From NCBI GenBank assembly GCA_051878315.1, contig JBJEJW010000016.1, positions 1 through 24,979 on the forward strand: a DNA stretch of 24,979 nt. The letters are read 5' to 3'. The stretch's first letter is position 1. Every line of letters starts with the position of its first letter. The translations under genes were made by a program, and so were the position numbers. The stretch is from W0P28-013 sp051878315. GTDB taxonomy: Bacteria; Bacteroidota; Bacteroidia; Bacteroidales; Paludibacteraceae. The notes beneath the pieces are model-generated. The model worked only from the letters and a program-made list of their open reading frames with translations, did no database searches and was not told the DNA's origin. Below are positions 1 to 7,263 of this stretch, piece by piece.

Positions 1-1067
1 GGAGCGCACTCCGACATACCATAGCCCGTGATAAACGGCATGCCAATCCGGAACGCCAGCAGTTGCTCTATTGCAGGCGGGATGGCGGCACCACCGGTGG
101 CAAACACCTCTATCTTGCCGCCTAATGCCGCCATAACTTTCTCGCGAAGCATTCGACAATAGTCGGGGTGCTCGGTATAGTGTGCCAGTTTTTCTTGTCC
201 TTCTTCGCTCTGCATTTCCGCACCTACGGTATATTCCACCATTTTCGCCAGCACCAGCGGCACCGCGAAGAATATCTTGGGGCTGTAGGCTTGCATGATC
301 TCCACCACTACCGACGGTATCGGCAACCGACCCAGGATTACCGTGTGCATACCCGTACACATTGGCGTGATGAGGTCGCAGGTCAAACCGAAGATATGTG
401 CATAGGGCAGAATGCTCACGTAGTTATCACCCGCGTGGTAGGGGATATGTTGCTGAAATTCTTTCACGTTCCAACTGAAATTCCGTACCGTCAACATCAC
501 ACCTTTCGGATTACCTGTGGAGCCGGATGTGTACATGATAGCGCACACTTCGTCTAAGTCGCGATGGCAGAAATGTACGCCTGCGCTGCTGTATCCCTGC
601 GGGTAGGCGGCGGCAAAGAGCGCATCGGCCTGCTCGTAGGCACAGCGCGCCTCGTCGGTGGCAGCAAGTACCTCCAACGTGTCGGTATCGATGACTGCCA
701 CTACATTGGGCATCTCGTCAAACGACATATTCTGGAACGATTTCTTCTCCGTGTAAAGTATCTTGCTGTCCGAATGGTTCACTAACTGTTGCACATCGGC
801 AGGCAGGAAAGCATTGTAGAGTTGCACGCTCACATATCCGCCCGTCAAGGCTGCCAAAAACGCTTCCGACCAATGCACAGAACTCTTGGCATTGATGGCT
901 ATCTTGTCGCCCTCTTGCAAACCGATGGCTTGCCATACAAGATGCAGACGGGCAATATTCCGCGCCAACTCTCCGTAACTCTCTGTACTCACTTGGTAGT
1001 CCGACAACGCCGGCATCTCCCAATGTGTTTTTACTGAATTTTCAAATAAATTTATCAGATTTTCCAT
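1..1067 (-). CDS. AMP-forming long-chain acyl-CoA synthetase (3'-truncated)
   Basis: This is the N-terminal 355 codons of an ANL-superfamily adenylate-forming enzyme; the C-terminal part lies beyond the left edge. Such enzymes activate a carboxylic acid with ATP to an acyl-adenylate and then transfer the acyl group to CoA. The frame starts at ATG 1067 (MENLINLFENSVKTHW). It shows the P-loop motif YTSGSTGNPKG (about residues 179-189), LPYAHIFGL (220-228), the ATGGAAIPP segment (323-331) and the A5 motif GYGMSECA (348-355) ending at the edge. The motif spacing fits the long-chain fatty-acid CoA ligase (FadD/FAA) branch, but substrate cannot be read from this part. It follows the AraC-family gene by 47 bp on the same strand, so co-transcription or regulation by that protein is likely. 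No frameshift is seen. Class assignment is firm; substrate is not. Confidence 0.93.
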   Translation of the reverse strand, partial: MENLINLFENSVKTHWEMPALSDYQVSTESYGELARNIARLHLVWQAIGLQEGDKIAINAKSSVHWSEAFLAALTGGYVSVQLYNAFLPADVQQLVNHSDSKILYTEKKSFQNMSFDEMPNVVAVIDTDTLEVLAATDEARCAYEQADALFAAAYPQGYSSAGVHFCHRDLDEVCAIMYTSGSTGNPKGVMLTVRNFSWNVKEFQQHIPYHAGDNYVSILPYAHIFGLTCDLITPMCTGMHTVILGRLPIPSVVVEIMQAYSPKIFFAVPLVLAKMVEYTVGAEMQSEEGQEKLAHYTEHPDYCRMLREKVMAALGGKIEVFATGGAAIPPAIEQLLAFRIGMPFITGYGMSECA

Positions 1068-1081
1068 ATACCTAATACTGT

Positions 1082-1109
1082 TATACTTGTTCGTATATAT
1101 TCAAATTTA
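1082..1109 (-). promoter_or_regulatory. Possible -7 box and small inverted repeat before the acyl-CoA synthetase gene
   Basis: On the minus strand TAAATTTG (1102-1109) fits the Bacteroidetes -7 box TAnnTTTG and lies about 35 bp before the synthetase start codon. No TTTG is found at the proper distance upstream, so the -33 element is missing or weak, as could happen at an activator-dependent promoter. Just downstream, TATAC/GTATA arms (1082-1086 and 1093-1097) flank a 6-base centre and contain CGAACAA, which resembles CGTACAA in the repeats before the AraC-type gene. This may be a second promoter or operator between the two genes; it is an inference. Confidence 0.3.
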
Positions 1110-1114
1110 CGACA

Positions 1115-1966
1115 TTATACTTTCCTAAAATCCCTCGGTCCGACGCCTTCGTGGGTGCGGAAGAACTTGCCGAAAGCCGATTGGTTGCTAAAGCCTAACT
1201 CATAACAAATCTGCGAGATGGTTTTGTCCTCGTTTTGCAGGCTCTTACGGGCTTGAAGCATCAGTTTGTCGGCTATTATCTGAATGGCAGGCTTGCCCGT
1301 AACGCGTTTCACACAAGCGGACACATAGCGAGCCGTCAGATGCAGGCGGTCGGCATAGTAACTCACAGAATGCTCCTCCCGATAATGGCTTTCCACTAAT
1401 GCCAAGAAACGGGCACACACTTCCTCTTCGCGTGTCTGAGGCTGACCATTGTACGGCAGCAAATAATAAGCAAAACTATAAATATACGCCTTAATAATGT
1501 AGTATATTGATTGTTTCAGATACGGATTATCGCTGTGTGCCAAGGCGATGCGCAAACTGTTGAACACCGTCTCCAGCGACGAGAGCGACTCGCCCTCCAA
1601 ATGCACCAACGGCTCACGACGCAAGTTCAAAAACATCTGATAACTATTTTTCAAGTTAAGATATTCGATATACGCACGCGACATCAGTACCACCCGCGCT
1701 TCAAAATCTTTACTCAACCCCAGTCGTTTCACGCGCTGTTGCTGGATTATCACCAGCATATCATTCGCCTGTACATGATACGTTACACTATCTATCTGGA
1801 AATCAGCGCTCCCAACAGTTACAAGCGCTACACATACATGATCCACCTCATAGGTTATCCCACGGTCAAACAGCGAGTGGGTTTTGTCCAACAGCACCAC
1901 ATCATCCTCCAAGCACAGCGTTCCCATGCTCCGATACTTACTCGCCGATAATCTTGTAACGTCCAT
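1115..1966 (-). CDS. AraC-family transcriptional regulator
   Basis: The protein has 283 residues. Its C-terminal ~85 residues (about 199-283) form an AraC/XylS double helix-turn-helix: a first helix pair around SVSYYADRLHLTARYVSACV, then TISQICYELGFSNQSAFGKFF, with the closing GVGPRDFRK expected of the family. Residues 1-180 resemble a cupin-type sensing domain with β-strand-rich segments (YHVQANDMLVI), as in many Bacteroidetes regulators of this type; the ligand is unknown. The start at ATG 1966 lies about 28 bases after the predicted transcription start of a consensus promoter (2001-2031). The acyl-CoA synthetase gene follows on the same strand after 47 bp, suggesting it is the target. The inverted repeats over the promoter suggest autoregulation. 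Family assignment is secure; target and effector are inferred. Confidence 0.93.
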   Translation of the reverse strand: MDVTRLSASKYRSMGTLCLEDDVVLLDKTHSLFDRGITYEVDHVCVALVTVGSADFQIDSVTYHVQANDMLVIIQQQRVKRLGLSKDFEARVVLMSRAYIEYLNLKNSYQMFLNLRREPLVHLEGESLSSLETVFNSLRIALAHSDNPYLKQSIYYIIKAYIYSFAYYLLPYNGQPQTREEEVCARFLALVESHYREEHSVSYYADRLHLTARYVSACVKRVTGKPAIQIIADKLMLQARKSLQNEDKTISQICYELGFSNQSAFGKFFRTHEGVGPRDFRKV

Positions 1967-2000
1967 ATTGTTAAATATAGTCTGTTGCTAAAATGGTGCG

Positions 2001-2031
2001 CAAAAGTAGTCTTTTTGTACGAAACCACAAA
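2001..2031 (-). promoter_or_regulatory. Promoter of the AraC-family gene
   Basis: On the minus strand TTTG (2028-2031) is followed after exactly 19 bases by TACTTTTG (2001-2008), a full match to the Bacteroidetes -33/-7 consensus TTTG-N19/21-TAnnTTTG. Transcription would start near 1995, giving a leader of about 28 bases. The spacer contains one arm of the TTTGTACGAAA inverted repeat. Confidence 0.75.
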
Positions 2032-2066
2032 ACAAATACTACATTTAGAACTATTTTTCGTACAAA
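2014..2066. repeat. Pair of inverted 11-bp repeats over the AraC-gene promoter
   Basis: TTTGTACGAAA (2014-2024) and its exact reverse complement TTTCGTACAAA (2056-2066) are separated by 31 bp. Centre-to-centre distance is 42 bp, about four helical turns. The match continues outward as AGTCT (2008-2012) and AGACT (2069-2073) with a one-base offset. One arm lies between the -7 and -33 boxes and the other just upstream of -33, a layout typical of a regulator's operators. The two could bind the adjacent AraC-type protein; this is inferred from position only. Confidence 0.6.
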
Positions 2067-2163
2067 TCAGACTATTTTTATGAAAACGGAAATACAAAAT
2101 GACCACTTTTATTCCGTTAGAGATAAGTCGCCATGTTACCGTAAATATGTAATAGTATGGAAA

Positions 2164-2203
2164 CAAAAAATAAGACAACATAGAGTTTTCTCTATATTGT
2201 CTT
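2164..2203 (-). terminator. Rho-independent terminator of the tRNA-Ala transcript
   Basis: On the minus strand a 14-bp stem (arms 2190-2203 and 2172-2185) with an AAAA loop is followed by a run of six T. The single irregular pair is G·U on this strand and A·C on the other, which supports the minus strand as the transcribed one. It separates the tRNA-Ala unit from the AraC-gene promoter. Confidence 0.8.
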
Positions 2204-2271
2204 GTAGATGATTTTCTTTGTCGGCGTTTTTACAGCCGTTTTTTGTTCTATTGCCCTTTTGACGGGCTTTG
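2204..2271 (-). other. 3' trailer of the tRNA-Ala transcript with two small hairpins
   Basis: These 68 bases lie between the mature tRNA 3' end and its terminator. They hold two weak inverted repeats: GCCC/GGGC (2253-2256 and 2264-2267) and CGGC/GCCG (2222-2225 and 2235-2238). No open reading frame or RNA family is recognised. With the promoter, repeats and terminator listed separately, this completes the gene-free stretch 1967-2271. It is probably a trailer removed during tRNA maturation. Confidence 0.45.
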
Positions 2272-2344
2272 TGGAGTATAGCGGACTCGAACCGCTTACC
2301 TCAACACTGCCAGTGTTGCGCTCTACCAGATGAGCTAATACCCC
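2272..2344 (-). tRNA. tRNA-Ala (anticodon GGC)
   Basis: The 73-base cloverleaf folds completely: acceptor GGGGTAT/ATACTCC, D-arm GCTC/GAGC, anticodon stem CAACA/TGTTG with loop CTGGCAG, T-arm AGCGG/CCGCT with TTCGAGT loop. The anticodon is GGC, reading GCC and GCU. The acceptor has the G3·U70 wobble, the identity element for alanyl-tRNA synthetase, which confirms the assignment. CCA is not encoded and must be added enzymatically. The gene has its own promoter (2359-2389) and terminator (2164-2203). Confidence 0.97.
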
Positions 2345-2358
2345 TTTGAAATGCGTTG

Positions 2359-2389
2359 CAAAGGTACACTTTTTTTCTGAATCCGCAAA
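2359..2389 (-). promoter_or_regulatory. Promoter of tRNA-Ala
   Basis: Minus-strand TTTG (2386-2389), 19 bases, then TACCTTTG (2359-2366): an exact match to the Bacteroidetes consensus. Transcription would begin about 8-10 bases before the mature tRNA 5' end at 2344. It is divergent from the priA start region. Confidence 0.8.
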
Positions 2390-2409
2390 AAAAATCGACA
2401 TTTTTTTTG

Positions 2410-2417
2410 TAATTTTG
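2410..2417 (+). promoter_or_regulatory. -7 box of priA (possible leaderless start)
   Basis: TAATTTTG (2410-2417) matches TAnnTTTG on the plus strand. Transcription would start near 2422-2424, only 2-4 bases before the priA ATG at 2426. No TTTG is found 19-21 bases upstream; that stretch is A/T-tract DNA, so the -33 element is weak or absent. Confidence 0.5.
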
Positions 2418-2425
2418 CACAGATT

Positions 2426-4855
2426 ATGCTATACGCCGACGTCATATTGCCATTTCCTTTAGCGCAAACCTACTCATACGCCATTCCCGAAGCCATGGAA
2501 GGCACACTCATGGTCGGGATGCGCGTGGTTGTACCTTTCGGCGCACGACGTTTCTACACAGGCATTGTGTGCCATATCGACACGCAAGCTCCCGATTGCA
2601 ATACCATCAAAGCCATCACCCTGCAACTTGACGACAGCCCGATGGTATGCCCCGAGCAACTGCGATTTTGGCAATGGATGGCCACTTACTACCGCACGAC
2701 ATTGGGCGATATATACCGCATGGCAATGCCTTCGGCACTAAAACTCGAAAGCGAAACCATAGTAGAATTGACTGACATTGTCCCAACAGCCGACTTGTCG
2801 GCACACGAACAACGTATTTGCGCTATTTTAACGCAAAAACCGTTGTCCATACAGGCCATCAACAATGCGTTAGATGTAAAAAACGCCTTGCCCGCTATCA
2901 AAAAACTGCTTACTCGTGGCATGGTAACACTCTCCGAAGAAATCAGCGAACGCTACACACCACGCACCGAGAATTTCATCAGTATTACCGAACAATATAT
3001 CGGGCAACCCACCGAAACGCTACTGCGCCTGCCTGCACGCGCCAAACGTCAGCAACAACTGCTGCAAGCCTATTTAACCTTAAGCCCCGAACGCGACCTT
3101 GTAAAAAAAACAGAACTACTCAAATACGCCAACTGCAATTCAAGCATCTGCACGGCACTCATCGAACGCGGCATCTTCCGACAAACAACACGCGAGGTAT
3201 CGCGTTTGGAAACATTTACGAAATCGGCCGGCCTCGTTACGCTGACGCCCGAGCAACAAACCGCTTATCAAGCCATACACCAACAATGGCAACAAAAAAA
3301 TGTGGTATTGTTACACGGTATAACTGCAAGCGGGAAAACAGAAATTTATACACATCTGATAAGCGATGTGCTACAACAAGGTAGGCAGGTACTCTATTTG
3401 GTACCGGAAATCGCACTCACCACACAATTGACTATGCGACTGAAAGGCATTTTCGGCGAAAAACTTGGTGTATATCATTCCAAATATTCCGATGCCGAAC
3501 GTGTCGAGATATGGCAAAATCTCTTAAAGCAGCAATCACGCCAAATTATCATCGGTACGCGCGCGGCTCTATTCCTGCCGTTCAACAATTTGGGGTTAGT
3601 CATTGTGGACGAAGAACACGACGCATCGTACAAACAATCCGACACTACCCCACACTTTCACGCACGTAACGCCGCTCTCATGCTGGCCGCACAATTCAAA
3701 GCCAAGGCCATCATTGGCAGTGCCACACCTGCGGTCGAGAGTTACTGCAATGCGCTGAACGGGAAATTTGGTTTAGTCGAACTCTCGACACGCTACACCA
3801 ACATTGCACAACCCACTATCATATCGGTCGATTTGACCGAAGCGTACCGCAAAAAACAGATGACAGGACATTTTTCCGATTTGTTAATCACTAAAATAAC
3901 AGATACTCTGACTGACAATGCGCAAGTCATTCTGTTTCAAAATCGCCGCGGATTCGCACCCTACACCGAATGTCGGCAATGCGGTTGGGTTCCGCGCTGT
4001 CCACATTGCGATGTCAGTCTGACTTATCACAAACGGTTCAATAAACTGACATGCCACTATTGTGGCTACACACAAACCCTGCCCGAGACATGTCCCAACT
4101 GTCAACAACCGACACTACAAATGCACGGATTCGGCACCGAACAAGTAGAAAACGAAATTGCAGAACTCTTCCCACACGCACGCATCGGGCGTATGGATAT
4201 AGACACGGTACGCAACAAAAACGCTTTTGCACGCATCATCGAACAATTCGGCAACCACGAAATTGACATTCTCGTTGGGACGCAAATGATTGCCAAAGGA
4301 TTGGATTTCGAAAACGTCGGTTTAGTAGGCATTCTCAATGCTGACAATCTGCTCTACTATCCCGATTTCAGAGCAAACGAACGCGCATTCCAACTACTGA
4401 CACAAGTGAGCGGACGCGCCGGGCGTTGCCACCGACAAGGAATGGTCGTGCTGCAAACATCGCAACCGCAACATCCTGTCATTCAGTATGTCAAAAACGG
4501 CAACTATCGTGCATTTTTCGACCGTGAAATGGCCGAACGTCAACAATTTCACTATCCGCCCTACTATCGGTTGATACAAATAACACTGAAACACCACACA
4601 CCCGACACCCTCAACGAGGCTGCTCGCCGTTTGGCACACACATTATGCAACTTATTTGGCACACAACGCGTTTTTGGCCCCGACAATCCTCCGGTCGGGC
4701 GCATCAAAAATATGTTCATCAAGCATATTCTGTTGAAATTCGAAATGCAATTATCGCCCGAGCAATGCAAACAACGCATCGACGACACCATACGTGCACT
4801 TCTACAACGACCTGAATACCGCCAACTGAACATCGTACTCGACATTGATGTGTAA
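2426..4855 (+). CDS. priA: Primosomal protein N' (PriA replication-restart helicase)
   Basis: The 809-residue protein is a superfamily 2 3'-5' DNA helicase that recognises stalled forks and reloads the replicative helicase. Residues 1-100 form the 3'-end DNA-binding domain (start MLYADVILPFPLAQTYSYAIP). The helicase core shows Walker A GITASGKT (298-305), DEEH (395-398) and GSATP (431-435). Eight cysteines (516, 519, 525, 528, 543, 546, 556, 559) form the paired zinc-binding modules inserted in the core. Helicase motifs V/VI follow as GTQMIAKGLDF (618-628) and QVSGRAGR (660-667). Length and all key residues are normal for the family. The start is supported because the conserved N-terminus begins immediately at this ATG. 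tRNA-Leu follows after 64 bp on the same strand and may share the downstream terminator. Confidence 0.98.
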   Translation: MLYADVILPFPLAQTYSYAIPEAMEGTLMVGMRVVVPFGARRFYTGIVCHIDTQAPDCNTIKAITLQLDDSPMVCPEQLRFWQWMATYYRTTLGDIYRMAMPSALKLESETIVELTDIVPTADLSAHEQRICAILTQKPLSIQAINNALDVKNALPAIKKLLTRGMVTLSEEISERYTPRTENFISITEQYIGQPTETLLRLPARAKRQQQLLQAYLTLSPERDLVKKTELLKYANCNSSICTALIERGIFRQTTREVSRLETFTKSAGLVTLTPEQQTAYQAIHQQWQQKNVVLLHGITASGKTEIYTHLISDVLQQGRQVLYLVPEIALTTQLTMRLKGIFGEKLGVYHSKYSDAERVEIWQNLLKQQSRQIIIGTRAALFLPFNNLGLVIVDEEHDASYKQSDTTPHFHARNAALMLAAQFKAKAIIGSATPAVESYCNALNGKFGLVELSTRYTNIAQPTIISVDLTEAYRKKQMTGHFSDLLITKITDTLTDNAQVILFQNRRGFAPYTECRQCGWVPRCPHCDVSLTYHKRFNKLTCHYCGYTQTLPETCPNCQQPTLQMHGFGTEQVENEIAELFPHARIGRMDIDTVRNKNAFARIIEQFGNHEIDILVGTQMIAKGLDFENVGLVGILNADNLLYYPDFRANERAFQLLTQVSGRAGRCHRQGMVVLQTSQPQHPVIQYVKNGNYRAFFDREMAERQQFHYPPYYRLIQITLKHHTPDTLNEAARRLAHTLCNLFGTQRVFGPDNPPVGRIKNMFIKHILLKFEMQLSPEQCKQRIDDTIRALLQRPEYRQLNIVLDIDV

Positions 4856-4868
4856 TTTGTGCCAACCA

Positions 4869-4900
4869 TTTGCATATATGCGAATAAATATGTATCTTTG
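4869..4900 (+). promoter_or_regulatory. Promoter of tRNA-Leu
   Basis: Plus-strand TTTG (4869-4872), 20 bases, then TATCTTTG (4893-4900) match the Bacteroidetes consensus. Transcription would begin about 13 bases before the tRNA 5' end at 4920. It begins only 14 bp after the priA stop codon. Confidence 0.8.
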
Positions 4901-4919
4901 CAACCGAACAATAACACAT

Positions 4920-5001
4920 GCGGCATTGGCGTAATTGGTAGCCGCGCCAGACTTAGGATCTGGTGTCGAGAGACGTGTAGGTTCGAGTCCTATATGCCGC
5001 A
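4920..5001 (+). tRNA. tRNA-Leu (anticodon TAG)
   Basis: This is an 82-base class II tRNA. Acceptor GCGGCAT/ATGCCGC pairs fully, anticodon stem CCAGA/TCTGG encloses loop CTTAGGA with anticodon TAG (reads CUA and probably CUG), and the long variable arm GTC-GAGA-GAC is typical of leucine tRNAs. The T-loop is TTCGAGT and the discriminator is A. CCA is not encoded. Confidence 0.97.
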
Positions 5002-5002
5002 C

Positions 5003-5043
5003 AAACAAAAAAATCTTCGTGTTGAGAAGATTTTTTTGTTTTT
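5003..5043. terminator. Bidirectional Rho-independent terminator between tRNA-Leu and nspC
   Basis: A perfect 16-bp stem (5003-5018 with 5026-5041) has a 7-base loop. The A-tract on one arm and T-tract on the other give a U-rich tail on either strand. It starts two bases after the tRNA-Leu 3' end and lies 20 bp beyond the nspC stop codon, so it can end both convergent transcripts. Confidence 0.88.
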
Positions 5044-5062
5044 ATGACGACCATTCACGCAA

Positions 5063-6208
5063 TCAATCCATACGGTCAAAATAGTCTTCACAAGTAAACT
5101 GCCGCAACATATTCCATGTGCCATCGGTGTGACGCAACGCAATGCTCGGATGCGAAATGCCATTAAACATGGTGGTTTTCACCGTCGTATAGTGAATCAT
5201 ATCCTCGAACACGATGCGTTCGCCTACGCTCAATTCGTGGTCAAAACTCCACGATCCGCAAAAGTCGCCACTCAAACACGAATTGCCGCCCATGCGATAA
5301 GTCGGTTTCCCCGATTGCACATCGGTTGCACCAACGATGGCCGGTTTGTAAGGCATTTCCAAACAATCGGGCATGTGACAAGCAAACGACACATCAAGCA
5401 AAGCCGTTTTAATTCCCTGATTTTCAACAATATCCTGTACTGTTGCTACCAATACGCCCGTGCGCCACGCGAAAGCACTACCGGGTTCCAAAATAAGTTG
5501 CAAATGCGGATATTTTTGTCGAAATTTACGAAGCGTTGTTATCAAATGTTCGGTATCATAGTCGGCACGTGTCATCAAATGGCCACCACCCATATTGATC
5601 CATTTAATCTGCGCAAATAGATGTCCGAATCGCTGTTCGACAACCGCCAACGTCCGTTCCAAATCATACGATGACGATTCGCACAAGGTATGGAAATGCA
5701 ATCCTTCGATGCCATCGGGCAAAGCCGTCAGTTTATCGGCCGTAACACCCAATCGCGAGCCCGGCGCACACGGATTGTACAAATCGGTTTCGACATCCGA
5801 AAATTCAGGATTGATGCGCAATCCGCACGAAATGCCATTAGCCACCGACGACGACGCGTATTTTTCGTATTGTGCCAAAGAGTTAAACGTAATATGGCTG
5901 CTGCATGCCGCAATCGCCGGAAATTCGGTCTCGGTATAAACCGGTGCATAAGTGTGTGCTTTGGTTCCGAATTTTTCGTAAGCCATACGCGCTTCGCTCA
6001 ACGAACTTGCCGTTGTACACCGAATATATTCGCGAAAAATAGGAAAGGTTTTCCACAATGCAAACGCCTTGAATGCCAAAATAATCTCAACTTCAGCACG
6101 TTCGGCCACCGATTTTATCAAAGCCAAATTGCGACGCAATAAATCCTCTTCCACTACATAACATGGCGATGGGACTTGCGAATAATCGTATTTTTCAAAC
6201 TCATTCAT
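5063..6208 (-). CDS. nspC: Carboxynorspermidine/carboxyspermidine decarboxylase
   Basis: The 381-residue protein is a PLP-dependent fold III (alanine racemase-like) decarboxylase of the NspC family, which removes CO2 from carboxy(nor)spermidine in the alternative spermidine pathway used by Bacteroidetes. The PLP lysine is K47 in AFKAFALWK. Other landmarks are HFHTLCES (171-178), the phosphate-binding GGGH (207-210), EPGSAFAW (241-248), CHMPD (277-281), and GGNSCLSGD (307-315) with the Cys/Asp pair that completes the dimer active site. The start at ATG 6208 (MNEFEKYD) or the adjacent ATG 6211 overlaps the upstream gene's stop region (ATGATGAATGA), so translational coupling is likely. An in-frame extension to 6292 would run through the upstream gene and is not supported. 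The partner dehydrogenase is not in the window, and specificity for nor- versus spermidine cannot be read directly. Confidence 0.93.
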   Translation of the reverse strand: MNEFEKYDYSQVPSPCYVVEEDLLRRNLALIKSVAERAEVEIILAFKAFALWKTFPIFREYIRCTTASSLSEARMAYEKFGTKAHTYAPVYTETEFPAIAACSSHITFNSLAQYEKYASSSVANGISCGLRINPEFSDVETDLYNPCAPGSRLGVTADKLTALPDGIEGLHFHTLCESSSYDLERTLAVVEQRFGHLFAQIKWINMGGGHLMTRADYDTEHLITTLRKFRQKYPHLQLILEPGSAFAWRTGVLVATVQDIVENQGIKTALLDVSFACHMPDCLEMPYKPAIVGATDVQSGKPTYRMGGNSCLSGDFCGSWSFDHELSVGERIVFEDMIHYTTVKTTMFNGISHPSIALRHTDGTWNMLRQFTCEDYFDRMD

Positions 6209-6680
6209 CATTTCTACGCGGAAAATAATAGCGAAAATGCCACAGACAATGTATGATACCGACAAGCGCCATGGCAATGCCGACATTGACATGCCACACC
6301 AACCAACTATGATAATTTGCTACAGAAAGATTATAACGTGCAACAATTGCCAACCACACTCCCAACAGTCCTGATACCAAAAAGGTTATCAGCAACGCAT
6401 AATTCCAAATTTTGCGATGCACACTTTTAGCATACACATTTTTGACCGATAGCACAACCGAAACCGCATACAACGCCAACAATCCCAACGCGATTTCGAG
6501 TACAAAGTAATCGGCTGTACGCGATAAACCGCCACGGTCGCAAAAACCATCGCCATTGGCATCGGTCATCATGCCACAAGCACCACGGCAATCTACCATA
6601 CCACGCGGACAATCGTTTGCATTATCGGCAAATAACGCCACAGTAACACACAACATCAAAATACATAAAATGTGTTTCAT
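6201..6680 (-). CDS. Small cytochrome-like membrane protein with Cys-rich N-terminal loop
   Basis: I do not recognise a named gene. The 159-residue protein begins with a probable signal peptide (MKHILCILMLCVTVALFA, cleavage near 18/19). A short extracytoplasmic segment carries four cysteines (24, 31, 35, 47) and an EF-hand-like loop DANGDGFCD (40-48). Three transmembrane helices follow (about 58-78, 92-114, 126-148). Histidines at 88, 124, 130, 144 and 148 lie at or in the helices, and the ending HSWLVWHVNVG…IIHCLWHFRYY resembles small b-type cytochrome domains such as DUF4405, so haem binding is plausible but unproven. ATG 6680 is preferred over TTG 6698: it lies 4 bp after the cvpA stop with a GGAG sequence 9 bases before it, and gives a clean signal peptide. 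Its stop overlaps the nspC start, so it is part of the rimP-nspC operon. Confidence 0.75.
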   Translation of the reverse strand: MKHILCILMLCVTVALFADNANDCPRGMVDCRGACGMMTDANGDGFCDRGGLSRTADYFVLEIALGLLALYAVSVVLSVKNVYAKSVHRKIWNYALLITFLVSGLLGVWLAIVARYNLSVANYHSWLVWHVNVGIAMALVGIIHCLWHFRYYFPRRNDE

Positions 6681-6684
6681 AAGG

Positions 6685-7236
6685 TCATTCTCCTTCAAAA
6701 GGCAATTGACATTGGTTCATATTCTGCTTTTGCTCGTCAATTTGTTGTGCCAGCGTCGGAGGCATAACAAACGGCAAACACTTATCTATCAACATTTTAG
6801 TTGGCTTATAAAGTGTCGATTCGTCAATTTTTTCTTGTTCCATCATGTGCACATGACTATTTATCATATCGAAACACAACACACAAACGCTCAAAATCAG
6901 CCACACTTTCAACACTCCAAACAACGCTCCGGCCAATTTATTCAACCAGCCCAGCGATGCAAAACGAAACAATTTTTCCAAAAAAAACGCCAACACATGC
7001 AATACAATGGCAACCGCCAAGAACGTAACAAGGTACGCCACCGGCACGAGCACCGATTGTGCATAATTACACAACGTCGCAAGCCAATCGGCTATTGTCG
7101 GAGCAAACGCACGCGCAGCCCACATGCCCAACACAATGCCAACAACAGAAGCAATTTCTTTGAAAAAACCACGAAACAAGCCGCGAATCAGTCCGTAAGC
7201 CAACGGTATCAGCAATACAATATCAATTATCGACAT
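6685..7236 (-). CDS. CvpA family membrane protein
   Basis: The 183-residue protein matches the CvpA (colicin V production) family: MSIIDIVLLIPLAYGLIRGL, followed by FRGFFKEIASVVGIVLGMWA, which is the family's signature start. Four hydrophobic helices are visible (about 2-20, 27-45, 62-82, 102-122), with a polar C-terminal tail of about 60 residues. Family members are inner-membrane proteins linked to envelope integrity and colicin V export; the exact activity is unclear. ATG 7236 is chosen because the conserved family N-terminus begins there; ATG 7242 (adding MT) is the alternative and TTG 7260 is less likely. It lies 81 bp after infB and 4 bp before the cytochrome-like gene, consistent with one operon. 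Confidence 0.88.
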   Translation of the reverse strand: MSIIDIVLLIPLAYGLIRGLFRGFFKEIASVVGIVLGMWAARAFAPTIADWLATLCNYAQSVLVPVAYLVTFLAVAIVLHVLAFFLEKLFRFASLGWLNKLAGALFGVLKVWLILSVCVLCFDMINSHVHMMEQEKIDESTLYKPTKMLIDKCLPFVMPPTLAQQIDEQKQNMNQCQLPFEGE

Positions 7237-7263
7237 GGTCATTCTGTGTGTTTTATACAAATT

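Noticed and set aside
2222..2244. Possible plus-strand terminator (CGGC/GCCG followed by six T)
   Set aside because: The stem is only 4 bp, and no plus-strand gene ends before it.
2192..2401. Short minus-strand frame through tRNA-Ala
   Set aside because: It runs straight through a perfect tRNA gene and its promoter; typical spurious tRNA-derived frame.
5063..6292. Longer nspC reading frame starting at 6292
   Set aside because: The extra 27-28 residues would be translated within the upstream membrane-protein gene; family similarity starts at MNEFEKYD.
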